This document shows, in pieces, positions 57,191 to 64,000 of a DNA stretch of 64,000 nt. The stretch is taken from positions 5,644,001 to 5,708,000 of the forward strand of contig NZ_CP029254.1 in NCBI RefSeq assembly GCF_003122365.1, read 5' to 3'. A program made the position numbers and the translations under genes. The DNA is from Streptomyces spongiicola. GTDB taxonomy: Bacteria; Actinomycetota; Actinomycetes; Streptomycetales; Streptomycetaceae. How positions within the stretch are numbered: position 1 is the first letter of the stretch; every line of letters begins with the position of its first letter. The notes under the pieces were generated by a model that saw only the letters and a list, made by a program, of their open reading frames with translations, ran no database searches and was not told the DNA's origin.

Positions 57191-57342
57191 TCCGGTGTTC
57201 GGCGTTGATAGCCGTGCACCTTCGCCGCCGGCGTGCGGCACACCGGACATGGCACCGCCACGTCCCGGGTCCGGTCCGAGGCCACCACCGCGTCGCTGCC
57301 GTCCCCCACGTCCTCGACGACCGGCGCCGAAAGTCCCGAAAA
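57187..57342 (-). pseudogene. ISL3-family transposase N-terminal remnant
   Basis: The minus strand reads 'VFSGLSAPVVEDVGDGSDAV' and then 'VPCPVCRTPAAKVHGYQRRT', the start of ISL3-family transposases with its zinc-binding C-P-x-C pair. Only the first ~50 residues remain. It abuts the broken end of the DUF6461 gene, which suggests the insertion truncated that gene. The following 57376-57610 contains no recognisable gene. Confidence 0.6.
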
Positions 57343-57614
57343 CACTGTCCCTATTGGGGAGTTGATATCCACCACAAGATCATGATCAAGGGCGGCTACT
57401 CGGCGTCACCACCGACTACGGGCCAGAGTCGATCGTTCTACAGTCCCCTACCAAGGACAACTCGCCCTCGCGGCGTGTCCGCAGCCACCCACCCATCACT
57501 CAAGAAGCAACGCACCCCGGCCGTGATGCTGCGGGCGCCCGCTGACCCTCATTGGGGATCCGAAAGCCTCTCTGACCTGCTGTTCTAGCGCCTGCGTCCA
57601 GGGTGACATGTTTC

Positions 57615-57685
57615 CGATGACCCACCACGTAGAGTGCGTCGCGATCCTTGAACCGGCCGCAAAGGGCTCCTGACCTGCGGTTTTG
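57615..57685 (+). other. Attachment-site-like sequence, copy 4
   Basis: This orphan gene end is fully open: with the preceding ATG (57608) it encodes M-F-P-M-T-H-H-V-E-C-V-A-I-L-E-P-A-A-K-G and a final Ser before the stop, then 'ctgacctgcggtttt'. It is closest to the native copy (shared gcgatccttga and intact TGC). A further 'tctgacctgctgtt' motif lies 45 bp upstream. It would be the right end of the outer element or the left end of the next one. Confidence 0.7.
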
Positions 57686-57728
57686 TGCGTGCGCATTATG
57701 TGCGTTGTGGGCGTTACGGGCGATATCT

Positions 57729-57767
57729 TGACGCTGAAATGACGCTCGTGACGCTCATTTGACGCTC
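57729..57767 (+). repeat. Four TGACGCT repeats after attachment copy 4
   Basis: TGACGCT begins at 57729, 57740, 57749 and 57760, spaced 9-11 bp, about 45 bp after copy 4. The spacing near one helical turn suggests cooperative protein binding on one face, as for recombinase arm sites or iterons. Confidence 0.65.
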
Positions 57768-58117
57768 GTTCTGATGGGGTGTCAGGCCCGTTGTGTCGCT
57801 GTTCAGGCGCTTGATGGCCACTCTGTGGGGCGGGTTGGCCGCATGGGTCTGATCGACAGTGCGCTGCTACGGGCGGTGAGCGGGAACGTCCAGGCAACAC
57901 TCTGCCGCCTCGAGCCGTACGATGCAGGCGGCACAGGTGCCCATCGGCTCCTGGGTAGACCTCTCTCACTAGCTGTTTCTCAACCGTCGGGCGTTCGATG
58001 ACGTCCCGTACGGTGTCCTGGATCAGGTGACGGAGTCCGGGAGTGGGCATGGGAACGGGGCCCTGTTCATAGCGTGTCGGTTGTCTAAGCCAGCCACGCG
58101 AGGAACAAAGCCCCGTC

Positions 58118-59068
58118 ATGCAGAACGCTACCGTCGTCCTGTCCGATCGTCCGTTGCCCGACCTGCGGTTCGCCGCGGAGTGTGACTGTCTCGCTCACTT
58201 GTACGGCAATGCCGGTGACCGGCCGCTGCGGGCCCGCGTCTACGCGACCGATCTGACGGACGAGGAATGGCAGATCGTCCGGCGGGTGATGCCTGTGCCG
58301 GGCTGGCTGTGTGGCCGCGGGGGCAACCCGGAGGGTTTCTGCCACCGCGAAATGATCGATGCGGTGCGGTACTTCGTCGACAACGGCATCAAGTGGAGGG
58401 CGATGCCGCCCGACTTCCCGCCCTGGTCGGCCGTCTACGCATTCCAGCATCGCTGGCACACGGACGAGCTCCTGGACGTGCTGCACGAGAGGCTGCGGGA
58501 GCAGGTACGCATCGTGGAAGGGCGGGACGATCCCGAGCCGAGTGCGGCGATCGTCGATTCCCAGTCCCTGCGCGGCGCCTCCACCCTGACCGGGGAGCGG
58601 CGCGGGTACGACGGGGCGAAGAATGTGTCGGGTTCCAAGCGTCACATCGCCGTGGACTGTCTGGGTCTGCTGCTGGTGGTGATGGTCACCGCCGCGGACC
58701 TGCAGGACCGCGACGCGGGTGTGGCCCTCCTGGAACGGGTGCGTTCCCTGTTCACGCGGGTGCGTCTGGTGTGGGCCGACAGCGGCTATGCGGGCGCCCT
58801 GGTGGATTGGGCCCTGCACGCCCTCGGCATGAAGGTCGAGGTGTCCCGCCGCGGCGACGACAGAGCCGGCTTCGTGGTGATCCCGAGACGTTGGGTGGTC
58901 GAGCGCACGTTCGCCTGGCTGGTGAACTGCCGTCGCCTGGTGCGTGATTACGAGCGCACCGCCGCCGCCCACGAGAGCTACGTGAAGTGGGCCATGGTCA
59001 CCCTCATGACCCGCCGCCTGGCCGCCGCGGACCACGAGGCGGCCGCCGGACGGGCCCGGCGGGTGTGA
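58118..59068 (+). CDS. IS5-family transposase
   Basis: The 316-aa transposase has the N-terminal DUF4096-like domain ('DLTDEEWQIVRRVMPVPGWL', 'YFVDNGIKWRAMPPDFPPW') and the DDE catalytic domain: first Asp in 'AAIVDSQSLRGA', second in 'VWADSGYAG', Glu in 'VVERTFAWL' with the IS5-type R-x3-R-x6-Y pattern ('NCRRLVRDYERT'). All catalytic residues are present, so it could be active. It is oriented towards the passenger gene. About 130 bp of non-coding DNA separates it from the left inverted repeat. Confidence 0.92.
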   Translation: MQNATVVLSDRPLPDLRFAAECDCLAHLYGNAGDRPLRARVYATDLTDEEWQIVRRVMPVPGWLCGRGGNPEGFCHREMIDAVRYFVDNGIKWRAMPPDFPPWSAVYAFQHRWHTDELLDVLHERLREQVRIVEGRDDPEPSAAIVDSQSLRGASTLTGERRGYDGAKNVSGSKRHIAVDCLGLLLVVMVTAADLQDRDAGVALLERVRSLFTRVRLVWADSGYAGALVDWALHALGMKVEVSRRGDDRAGFVVIPRRWVVERTFAWLVNCRRLVRDYERTAAAHESYVKWAMVTLMTRRLAAADHEAAAGRARRV

Positions 59069-59075
59069 GCGCCCG

Positions 59076-59618
59076 TCATCCTGCCGCGGTGAACTCCCGG
59101 CCGTCGGCGCTGGTCAGCCAGTCCCGCTGGACGAGCCGCTTGAGCTGACAGCGCACACCCTCCTGCCGACTGCGACCGGCCCCCTCACCGAACAATGCCT
59201 GGGCCACCTCCCGAGCCCGCACCGGTTCCTGCGCTTCCCTCACGAACTCGACGATCTTCGAGTAGAGGCCGGGCAGCCTGCTGGGATCGGAGTCCTCCTG
59301 CCGTTGCGGCACATACCGCGACTCACCTCCGGCTCCGGTTCCAGCGCCGGCACCTGCGCCGGCAGGGCTCCCTACCTCCGCGTCGGCCGGCGCCTCCCTG
59401 TTGTCGGACGGGCTGCAGGAAACAGCAGCCACACCGGCATCACCGCGCAGTTCCTGTTCGACCTCGTCCCAGATCTCGCTGCCGATACGCCAGCGGGCGA
59501 TCTCCCTGTCCACCTGGGCCGCTTCCTCCTCCAGAGCGGTGATCCGCTGCCGGAGCTCGACGGCACGGGCTTCGAAGGCGCGCAGTCGGCGCGTCATGAC
59601 AGCGGCGGGCGTGGGCAC
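59076..59618 (-). CDS. Coiled-coil plus winged-helix-like passenger protein of the IS5 element
   Basis: The product is 180 aa. A coiled coil (about 10-55, 'RLRAFEARAVELRQRITALE') is followed by a Gly/Ala linker and a C-terminal winged-helix-like domain (about 110-180, 'VREAQEPVRAREVAQALFG', 'RSRQEGVRCQLKRLVQRDWL'). The GTG at 59618 is chosen for the 'ggagg' 7 bp upstream. Its stop lies 7 bp from the transposase stop, convergent, and it is inside the inverted repeats. It may regulate transposition or bind the ends; no such role is proven. Confidence 0.75.
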   Translation of the reverse strand: MPTPAAVMTRRLRAFEARAVELRQRITALEEEAAQVDREIARWRIGSEIWDEVEQELRGDAGVAAVSCSPSDNREAPADAEVGSPAGAGAGAGTGAGGESRYVPQRQEDSDPSRLPGLYSKIVEFVREAQEPVRAREVAQALFGEGAGRSRQEGVRCQLKRLVQRDWLTSADGREFTAAG

Positions 59619-59766
59619 AGCAGAACCTCCGGGCTCGGCAACGAAGACACCACCACCCTGCACACCCGCCCACGAAGATCACAAACCGCAAACATGCAGC
59701 TCAGACACCTGATCGGTTGAGAAACAGCTAGTCACAGATAGCTGGCATCGGAAGGGTGACAGGCGT

Positions 59767-60753
59767 ATGGCGGCAAACGCCGAGCACCTGAAAGCTCTCG
59801 TGCGAGCGCACGCCGAAGCCAACGACGACCTCTTCTATAGCGTCGCCCTGCAGGTGGCGGCAAAGTCCGCTCGCCAGGGGCAGGGGAAGTTCGCTGTAGA
59901 ACTGCGTGAGCTGGTTGAGAGCGCGCAGCAGAAGCAGAGCAGAGCCGGCAGCCGGAATGCCGCAACCCCGGTCGTGCAGCCCCGCGGCGAGCTCACCAGC
60001 CTTCTGACAGCGGGCTACCCAGACACCCAACTTGACGACATGACCCTGGACGCGGGGCTACGAGCGTCTCTGGACCGCGTGCTGCACGAGCAGCGTCAGC
60101 GCGCCCGGCTGGAGCGTTTCGGCTTCACTCCAGTGCACCGCATCCTGCTGTCCGGCCCTCCAGGAACCGGAAAGAGCATGACCGCCGCAGCATTGGCCGG
60201 CGAGCTCAAGCTGCCGTTGTTCACCATCCGCCTGGACGGGCTGATCAGCCGGTTTATGGGCGAGACCGCAGCAAAACTGCGCCTGGTTTTCGACGCGGTC
60301 GCGCAGACCCGCGCTGTCTACTTGTTCGACGAATTCGATGCCCTCGGCGCCGAGCGAGCGGCAGGCAACGACGTCGGCGAGGCCCGCAGGATCCTGAACT
60401 CGTTCCTGCTGTTCCTGGACGAGGCTCCTTCCGAGAGCCTGGTCGTCGCCGGCACCAACCACCACCAGCTTCTGGACCGGGCGCTCTTCCGCCGCTTCGA
60501 CATGATCGCCACGTACGGCGCCCCCACGCCCGAGCAAGCCGTGGAGGTCATGCGCCGACGGCTAGCCGGGATGGATACAGGCACAGTACGGTGGGACGCC
60601 GTGACAGACAGTGCATCCGGTCTGAGCCATGCCGAGCTGGTCAAAGCGGCGGAAGCGGCAGCCAAGCGGGCCATCCTGGCCGGCCGAGACGTAGTGGACG
60701 AGCAGCTGCTGCTGGAAGCGCTGAGCGAGCGGCACGCCTCCCACCATGCCTGA
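59767..60753 (+). CDS. AAA+ ATPase of an ATPase/subtilisin-like protease pair
   Basis: The product is 328 aa. A helical N-terminus (about 1-90) precedes a classic AAA domain: 'RILLSGPPGTGKSMTAAALA' (Walker A near 127), 'AVYLFDEFDALGAERA' (Walker B near 184), 'VVAGTNHHQLLDRALFRRFD' (sensor 1 and Arg finger) and a small C-terminal lid ('GLSHAELVKAAEAAAKRAIL'). These ATPases regularly precede an S8 (subtilisin-fold) peptidase on mobile islands. Here the peptidase start overlaps its last codons, but that gene is truncated, so the pair is probably dead. The ATG has 'ggaaggg' upstream. Confidence 0.85.
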   Translation: MAANAEHLKALVRAHAEANDDLFYSVALQVAAKSARQGQGKFAVELRELVESAQQKQSRAGSRNAATPVVQPRGELTSLLTAGYPDTQLDDMTLDAGLRASLDRVLHEQRQRARLERFGFTPVHRILLSGPPGTGKSMTAAALAGELKLPLFTIRLDGLISRFMGETAAKLRLVFDAVAQTRAVYLFDEFDALGAERAAGNDVGEARRILNSFLLFLDEAPSESLVVAGTNHHQLLDRALFRRFDMIATYGAPTPEQAVEVMRRRLAGMDTGTVRWDAVTDSASGLSHAELVKAAEAAAKRAILAGRDVVDEQLLLEALSERHASHHA

Positions 60754-61234
60754 GCCCGCAAGAGCGACTCCGCACTTGGTGGTGCCCTGGCGGGCCGCCA
60801 CACTGACCCCGCGCTCCGAACCCTCTGGCGGAGGCGGACCTGACCTAGCCCAACGCGAAGACCGTCACGGGCACGCTGCTGCGCTGGTGGACGGTCTTGA
60901 GAAGGCCGAACGCGAGTCGGCCCAGCTCATCCATGAGACCCCCGACGCGTTCCAACCTGACGGTTTCGCCGTGCGGATCGAAGCAGCGCGTGACCATCCG
61001 CTGTCGCTGGAGCGTCTCGACGGCTCGGGCCTGACCCTCATGAGCAGCCATCCGCAGACCGACGACGGTCCGCAGGATGCGCTGGTCTGGGTCCCATTCG
61101 ACAAGGTCACCTCGTTCACGCAGCGGATCCGTGCCTTCACCGAGGACACCGACGGGGGCAACCCAAAGCAGGCCCCTTTGGGGACTGTTCTTGAGTTCGC
61201 TCAGGAGTGGTTCACGAGATCCCGTCCGATCTAG
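60746..61234 (+). pseudogene. S8 (subtilisin-like) peptidase, N-terminal fragment only
   Basis: The frame starts 8 bases inside the ATPase gene and reads 'TPHLVVPWRAATLTPRSEPS', 'GGGGPDLAQREDRHGHAAAL', then 'PDGFAVRIEAARDHPLSLE'. This is the pro-region and linker typical of the peptidase that follows such ATPases. The complete proteins are several hundred residues long; here the frame ends after 162 residues, before any catalytic Asp/His/Ser motif. The break lies at the edge of the transposase/recombinase element, marked by an inverted repeat around gatcccg/cgggatc (61218-61251). Confidence 0.7.
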
Positions 61235-61417
61235 TCGATTGGGCGGGATCTTGCGGTTTTCGGGGGCGGTTCGGAGGTCGGCCGGGGCTGAGGGGCGGTT
61301 CCGGGGCCTGCGGATGGGGCCTTCCGGGGGTGACCGATGCCGTGGAGCGCACGGTGGTGCGGCTGCGGGACCGGGAACGTCTCGTGGCGGTGGTTGGTGT
61401 GGCTGTTCACTTGCGGA

Positions 61418-63160
61418 TCATCGTGGTGTGCCGGGTGGGAGGCGTCCGATCGGCCGGGCCGCGGAACGGTCCGGTGGGGTGAGCGGAAGCTCTTCGTAGG
61501 CGGTGGCGGGCAGGTGCTCGCCTCGGGTGGTCTGGCAGAAGGCGTCCAAGATTGCCAGGTTCGCGATGGTGATCATGAGCGTGACGAGGAGGGTCTGGGC
61601 GACGCGGCCGTGGGCGAGCCGGTTCTTCGGTTCGGAGATGTCGACCTTGTGGCCCTTGAGGATTCCGTTGATCCCCTCGTTCTGAGCCCTGACGACCTTG
61701 AAGGTGTCGCGCCAGGTGTCGGTGAGGTAGGGCAGGTCCTGGCGGAACTTGTCCATGGTGCCCAGGTCGCCGGGGTGGATCGTGATCGAGTGCTGGCGGC
61801 AGATGTCCGGCGGGGAACCGGCCGCGTGGGGCGGGATGGTCACGGTGGGGCGGGCCGCCGGGTGCGCCTGTGTCTGTCGTGGGTCGGTGAGATCGATGGT
61901 GCGTGGCGGAGTGCGGGCGGGTGGTCTGCGCGGGCAGTTGACGGTGGGCGAGGTGCCGGTGGCGGGGCAGGCGAGCCGGATGGCCCCGCCCTCGTCGGGG
62001 CCCTGTTTGAGGTGGAGGAAGTACGGCTTGCGGTTGTTGATCTGTGTCTTGGTGAGGTCATCCGGCCGGCGGGCGGTTTTGTCGTCGAGCCGGTGGGTGG
62101 CGTTCGCGAGTGCGGGTGGGACGTGGGGGCAGGTGAGGGTGCCGTCGATCATGACGGCGCCGCGGTGGCTGCCCTGGATGCCGCGCTGGTCCTGCTTGTA
62201 GTCCAGGGCGAGCCGGTAGCCCAGCTTGCGGGCGGGCAGGGCGAAGGTCTCGGGGCGGGCGTCGGTGTAGAGGCGGTCGACGGCGAGTGTCCCGGCAGGG
62301 AGTTGGAGCCTGGTCAGGGGTGTGAGCAGGGTGATCGCGTTAGGGCCGGTGCGGACACCGGGGTAGTCGACGACCAGGCCGAGCGCGATCTGCGCGTCGC
62401 GCCCCGAGTGGGGGCGGGAGGCGGCCGCGAGAGCGAGGTGCCCGCTGAGGCCGAAGGTGGGTTCGTTGGAGCCGCCGGAAAAGTGCCAGCCCGCGGTGAG
62501 GTCGACGGAGGCCAGGTTGCGTTTGGTGCTGGGCGGCTTGTGCCAGGAGGCCAGGGCGGTGGCGTCGATGCCGACGTCGCCTCGCCAGTGCTTCAGTGCC
62601 CCGCAGCGTCGGGCGATCCGGATCGTGTTGGTGATCAGGGCGGTGCAGATCTGCTGCAGCACGGCCCTCTTACGCATGTGTTCGGGATCATTGTCTTCCC
62701 AGGCGGCCGCGAAGGTGGCGGCCTCGTCCAGAGGCAGGCGGCGGCGTCGGTCGCAGCGGGCCACATCCAGTGCGGTGGTGACGCGGTCGAAGGCCCGGTA
62801 GACGCGGCGGGAGAGGGCCAGCCGGGCCCGGGGGCCGGCGGTTTCGCCGGGCTTGATGCCGAGGCGGCCTTGGGCGGTGGGCGAGAGGCTGAAGGTGAGG
62901 ATGCGCCAGGCTTCGGCCAGGGTGGCCTTGCCGGTGTAGTGGACGGACAGCAGCAGTCCGGTCAGCACGGTCCGGGGCGCAAGGCCGGCAGGGCCGGGCC
63001 GCCCGGACAGTTCGCCGTTGATCAGGTCGAGGGCGCCGGAGCCATCCAGCAGCGCGGCCAGCTGGAAGACCTTCGAGTCCGGGATGCGGGCCGGGGCGTC
63101 GGTCACCGGCCGCGGACGGCTGGAGCGGCCGGCCGGATGGTCCGGCGGCGGGGCCCTCAC
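61418..63160 (-). CDS. DDE transposase-like protein
   Basis: The product is 580 aa from GTG 63160 (562 aa if GTG 63106 is used). It has an IS4/IS1182-like layout: a helical N-terminal domain ('LAPRTVLTGLLLSVHYTGKA'), then 'DVGIDATALASWH' (first Asp), 'TLAVDRLYTDARPETF' (second Asp), a long insertion with 'LDYKQDQRGIQGSHRGAVMI', and 'RAQNEGINGILKGHKVD' (Glu). All three acidic residues are present. GTG 63160 is preferred because it overlaps the recombinase stop (GTGA), so the genes are coupled. Such transposase/recombinase pairs recur in Streptomyces genomes. Confidence 0.75.
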   Translation of the reverse strand: MRAPPPDHPAGRSSRPRPVTDAPARIPDSKVFQLAALLDGSGALDLINGELSGRPGPAGLAPRTVLTGLLLSVHYTGKATLAEAWRILTFSLSPTAQGRLGIKPGETAGPRARLALSRRVYRAFDRVTTALDVARCDRRRRLPLDEAATFAAAWEDNDPEHMRKRAVLQQICTALITNTIRIARRCGALKHWRGDVGIDATALASWHKPPSTKRNLASVDLTAGWHFSGGSNEPTFGLSGHLALAAASRPHSGRDAQIALGLVVDYPGVRTGPNAITLLTPLTRLQLPAGTLAVDRLYTDARPETFALPARKLGYRLALDYKQDQRGIQGSHRGAVMIDGTLTCPHVPPALANATHRLDDKTARRPDDLTKTQINNRKPYFLHLKQGPDEGGAIRLACPATGTSPTVNCPRRPPARTPPRTIDLTDPRQTQAHPAARPTVTIPPHAAGSPPDICRQHSITIHPGDLGTMDKFRQDLPYLTDTWRDTFKVVRAQNEGINGILKGHKVDISEPKNRLAHGRVAQTLLVTLMITIANLAILDAFCQTTRGEHLPATAYEELPLTPPDRSAARPIGRLPPGTPR

Positions 63161-63990
63161 TGCTGGCCTCGCAGCAGGCGGGCCGTCTCGCGGTCGCTGA
63201 GCGGGGGCACGAAGTGCTGGTAGCGGGCGAGGGAGGCGGTCGAGGCGAGCCCGGCCGCGGCCGCGATCACTCCGGGGTCGATGCGGCGGCGCATCAGGGA
63301 GACGATCCAAGAAGCCCGCAGGCGGCGGGCGTTCAGCTTCGGCAGGGGTGTTGCGGGCCGGTGCTGGTGGGTGAAGGAGGCGATCAGGTTGTCCGGCGGC
63401 GGGTCCTTGTGGCCGGGGCGGAACAGGAAGTCGTCCCCGGCCTGTCCCGCGAGCTCGGCGAGGATCTCTTCCCAGCCGGCGTGGGCCACCAGGAGCCGTC
63501 CGAGCACCGCGGCGTCGAGTACGCAGGCGCCGGAGCGGGTGCGGCGGATGTCCGTCCCGCGCAGTCGGGCGATTTCTCCCGGTGCGAGTCCCATCCCGTC
63601 CGCGAGCGCCATCAGGGCCAGCGCATCCGACCGCGCCCGGGGGCGCAGCTGCCGGGCCCAGGACCGCAAGGCGGCGATCTCTTCGTCCTCATAGGGCGCC
63701 GCGGGCGCCGGCGGAGCGGACAACTTCAGCCCCTCCTGCCCGCCATCGTCGAAGACCAGTACCTCTCTCACGCGCCGCAGCCAGGTGCGGTAGGTGCGCA
63801 GGGTGCCAGGCTTCAGGCCCGCGCAGCCGGTCAGCACGAACGCGTCGATCGTCTCGTTCTTCAGCCAGGCGGCCGGCTCACGGGCAACCCCCCGCCCCTC
63901 TGCCCAGACGGCCAGCCGGGCGACAACGTGCAGCAGGTCCACAACCGAGTAAGGGACACGCTCGACGGTCGCGGTAACCACCGCCTTCAC
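63157..63990 (-). CDS. Tyrosine recombinase-like protein, catalytic residues degenerate
   Basis: The product is 277 aa, possibly longer because a start may lie beyond the window edge. An N-terminal SAM-like core-binding region ('GLKPGTLRTYRTWLRRVREV') precedes a phage-integrase-type domain ('GMGLAPGEIARLRGTDI', 'LNARRLRASWIVSLMRRR', 'GLASTASLARYQHFV'). The terminal Tyr and one Arg are in place, but the first Arg (usually G-L-R) is Ala and the His residues of H-x-x-R and L-G-H are absent. It may be an accessory protein of the transposase rather than an active integrase. It overlaps the transposase gene by 4 bases. Confidence 0.65.
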   Translation of the reverse strand: MKAVVTATVERVPYSVVDLLHVVARLAVWAEGRGVAREPAAWLKNETIDAFVLTGCAGLKPGTLRTYRTWLRRVREVLVFDDGGQEGLKLSAPPAPAAPYEDEEIAALRSWARQLRPRARSDALALMALADGMGLAPGEIARLRGTDIRRTRSGACVLDAAVLGRLLVAHAGWEEILAELAGQAGDDFLFRPGHKDPPPDNLIASFTHQHRPATPLPKLNARRLRASWIVSLMRRRIDPGVIAAAAGLASTASLARYQHFVPPLSDRETARLLRGQQ

Positions 63991-64000
63991 CAGCGGCCCC

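Larger units (their letters stand above)
16588..57685. mobile_element. Accretion island between the outermost methyltransferase 3'-end copies
   Basis: The island is about 41 kb, bounded by the native gene end and copy 4. It contains toxin-antitoxin pairs, restriction/defence genes, regulatory modules typical of Streptomyces accessory DNA, transposase remnants and frameshifted genes. Two further copies inside delimit an inner 34-kb block. The boundaries are inferred from the repeated gene end, not from a comparison with an empty site. Confidence 0.6.
57968..59732. mobile_element. IS5-family element with 19-bp perfect inverted repeats and a passenger gene
   Basis: The ends actagctgtttctcaaccg (57968-57986) and its exact complement (59714-59732) enclose 1,765 bp. 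The outermost CTAG on both sides could be the duplicated target, giving 15-bp inverted repeats inside. The element carries the IS5-type transposase gene and a convergent second gene. It sits 34 bp upstream of the AAA ATPase start, so it probably displaced that gene's promoter. Confidence 0.75.
61235..64000. mobile_element. Insertion element with DDE transposase and recombinase-like genes (right end outside)
   Basis: From the peptidase break to the window edge, both genes run leftward and overlap by 4 bases. The left end is taken at about 61235 from the loss of peptidase coding sequence; 61235-61417 is non-coding 3' flank. The right end is not in the window. Confidence 0.55.

Noticed and set aside
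57205..57588. Open frames between the ISL3 remnant and copy 4
   Set aside because: Translations show no family character and cross remnant boundaries; probably decayed insertion-element DNA.
17883..57767. CRISPR array from the repeated TGACGC units
   Set aside because: Units are 7-10 bp with 9-11 bp period, far too short, and no cas genes are present.

Overview
The window is high-GC actinobacterial chromosome, almost certainly Streptomyces: cutRS, DUF4193, DUF3093, dut and DUF3710 genes, DUF397/XRE-DUF5753 regulators and frequent GTG starts. It has a conserved left part (1 to about 16.6 kb) and an accreted mobile region (about 16.6 kb to the right edge).

Conserved part: the end of cutR, cutS, a DUF4193 gene, a conserved hypothetical gene, a DUF3093 gene, a hotdog thioesterase, dut, a DUF3710 gene, kdpD-kdpE, an OB-fold gene, a DUF3159 gene, two RCK (TrkA/Ceo) genes, a divergent KimA-like APC permease and a TrmA/RlmD-type RNA (uracil-5-)methyltransferase. 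Apart from kdpDE, this is from memory the same gene set and order as M. tuberculosis Rv2689c-Rv2699c. Several genes point to potassium and turgor control.

Mobile part: the 3' end of the RNA methyltransferase gene looks like an integration hotspot. Its last ~60 bp recur three more times as orphan copies, at about 17.99, 52.29 and 57.62 kb, several with TGACGC-type direct repeats nearby. Two copies (17.99 and 52.29) share a private in-frame TGA; the other two resemble each other. This suggests a 34-kb element nested inside, or stacked on, an older one. Cargo before the inner element: an IS3-family remnant and a VapBC-type pair.

Inner element (18.0-52.3 kb): a Phd/Doc-type pair. Then a possible McrBC-type module: a HTH/N6-methylase-like protein with an altered DPPV motif, a UvrD-like helicase with a RelE-like N-terminus, McrC and McrB with DUF4357. 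Then an ATPase/XRE/DUF397 regulatory set. Last, a large divergent DISARM-like locus. Its leftward arm encodes a Ser/Thr kinase-helicase-DUF1998-nuclease-like fusion of about 2,107 aa, a DrmD-like SNF2 helicase and a DrmMI-like methylase. Its rightward arm encodes a 1,066-aa sigma-70-like protein with a long coiled-coil tail, DrmA, DrmB and a short UvrD-like ATPase where DrmC might be expected. A GTTGAC-n3-GTCAAC motif lies before both the methylase gene and the sigma gene. This locus is the best candidate for an undescribed system.

Right of 52.3 kb: a GntR module, an aminoglycoside-phosphotransferase-fold gene, a PPOX-fold gene, a frameshifted DUF6461 gene cut by an ISL3 remnant, an IS5-family element with 19-bp inverted repeats and a passenger gene, an AAA ATPase whose S8 protease partner is truncated, and a DDE transposase/degenerate tyrosine-recombinase pair running to the edge. 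No tRNA, rRNA or CRISPR array was seen. All family assignments were made by eye from motifs, without database searches.
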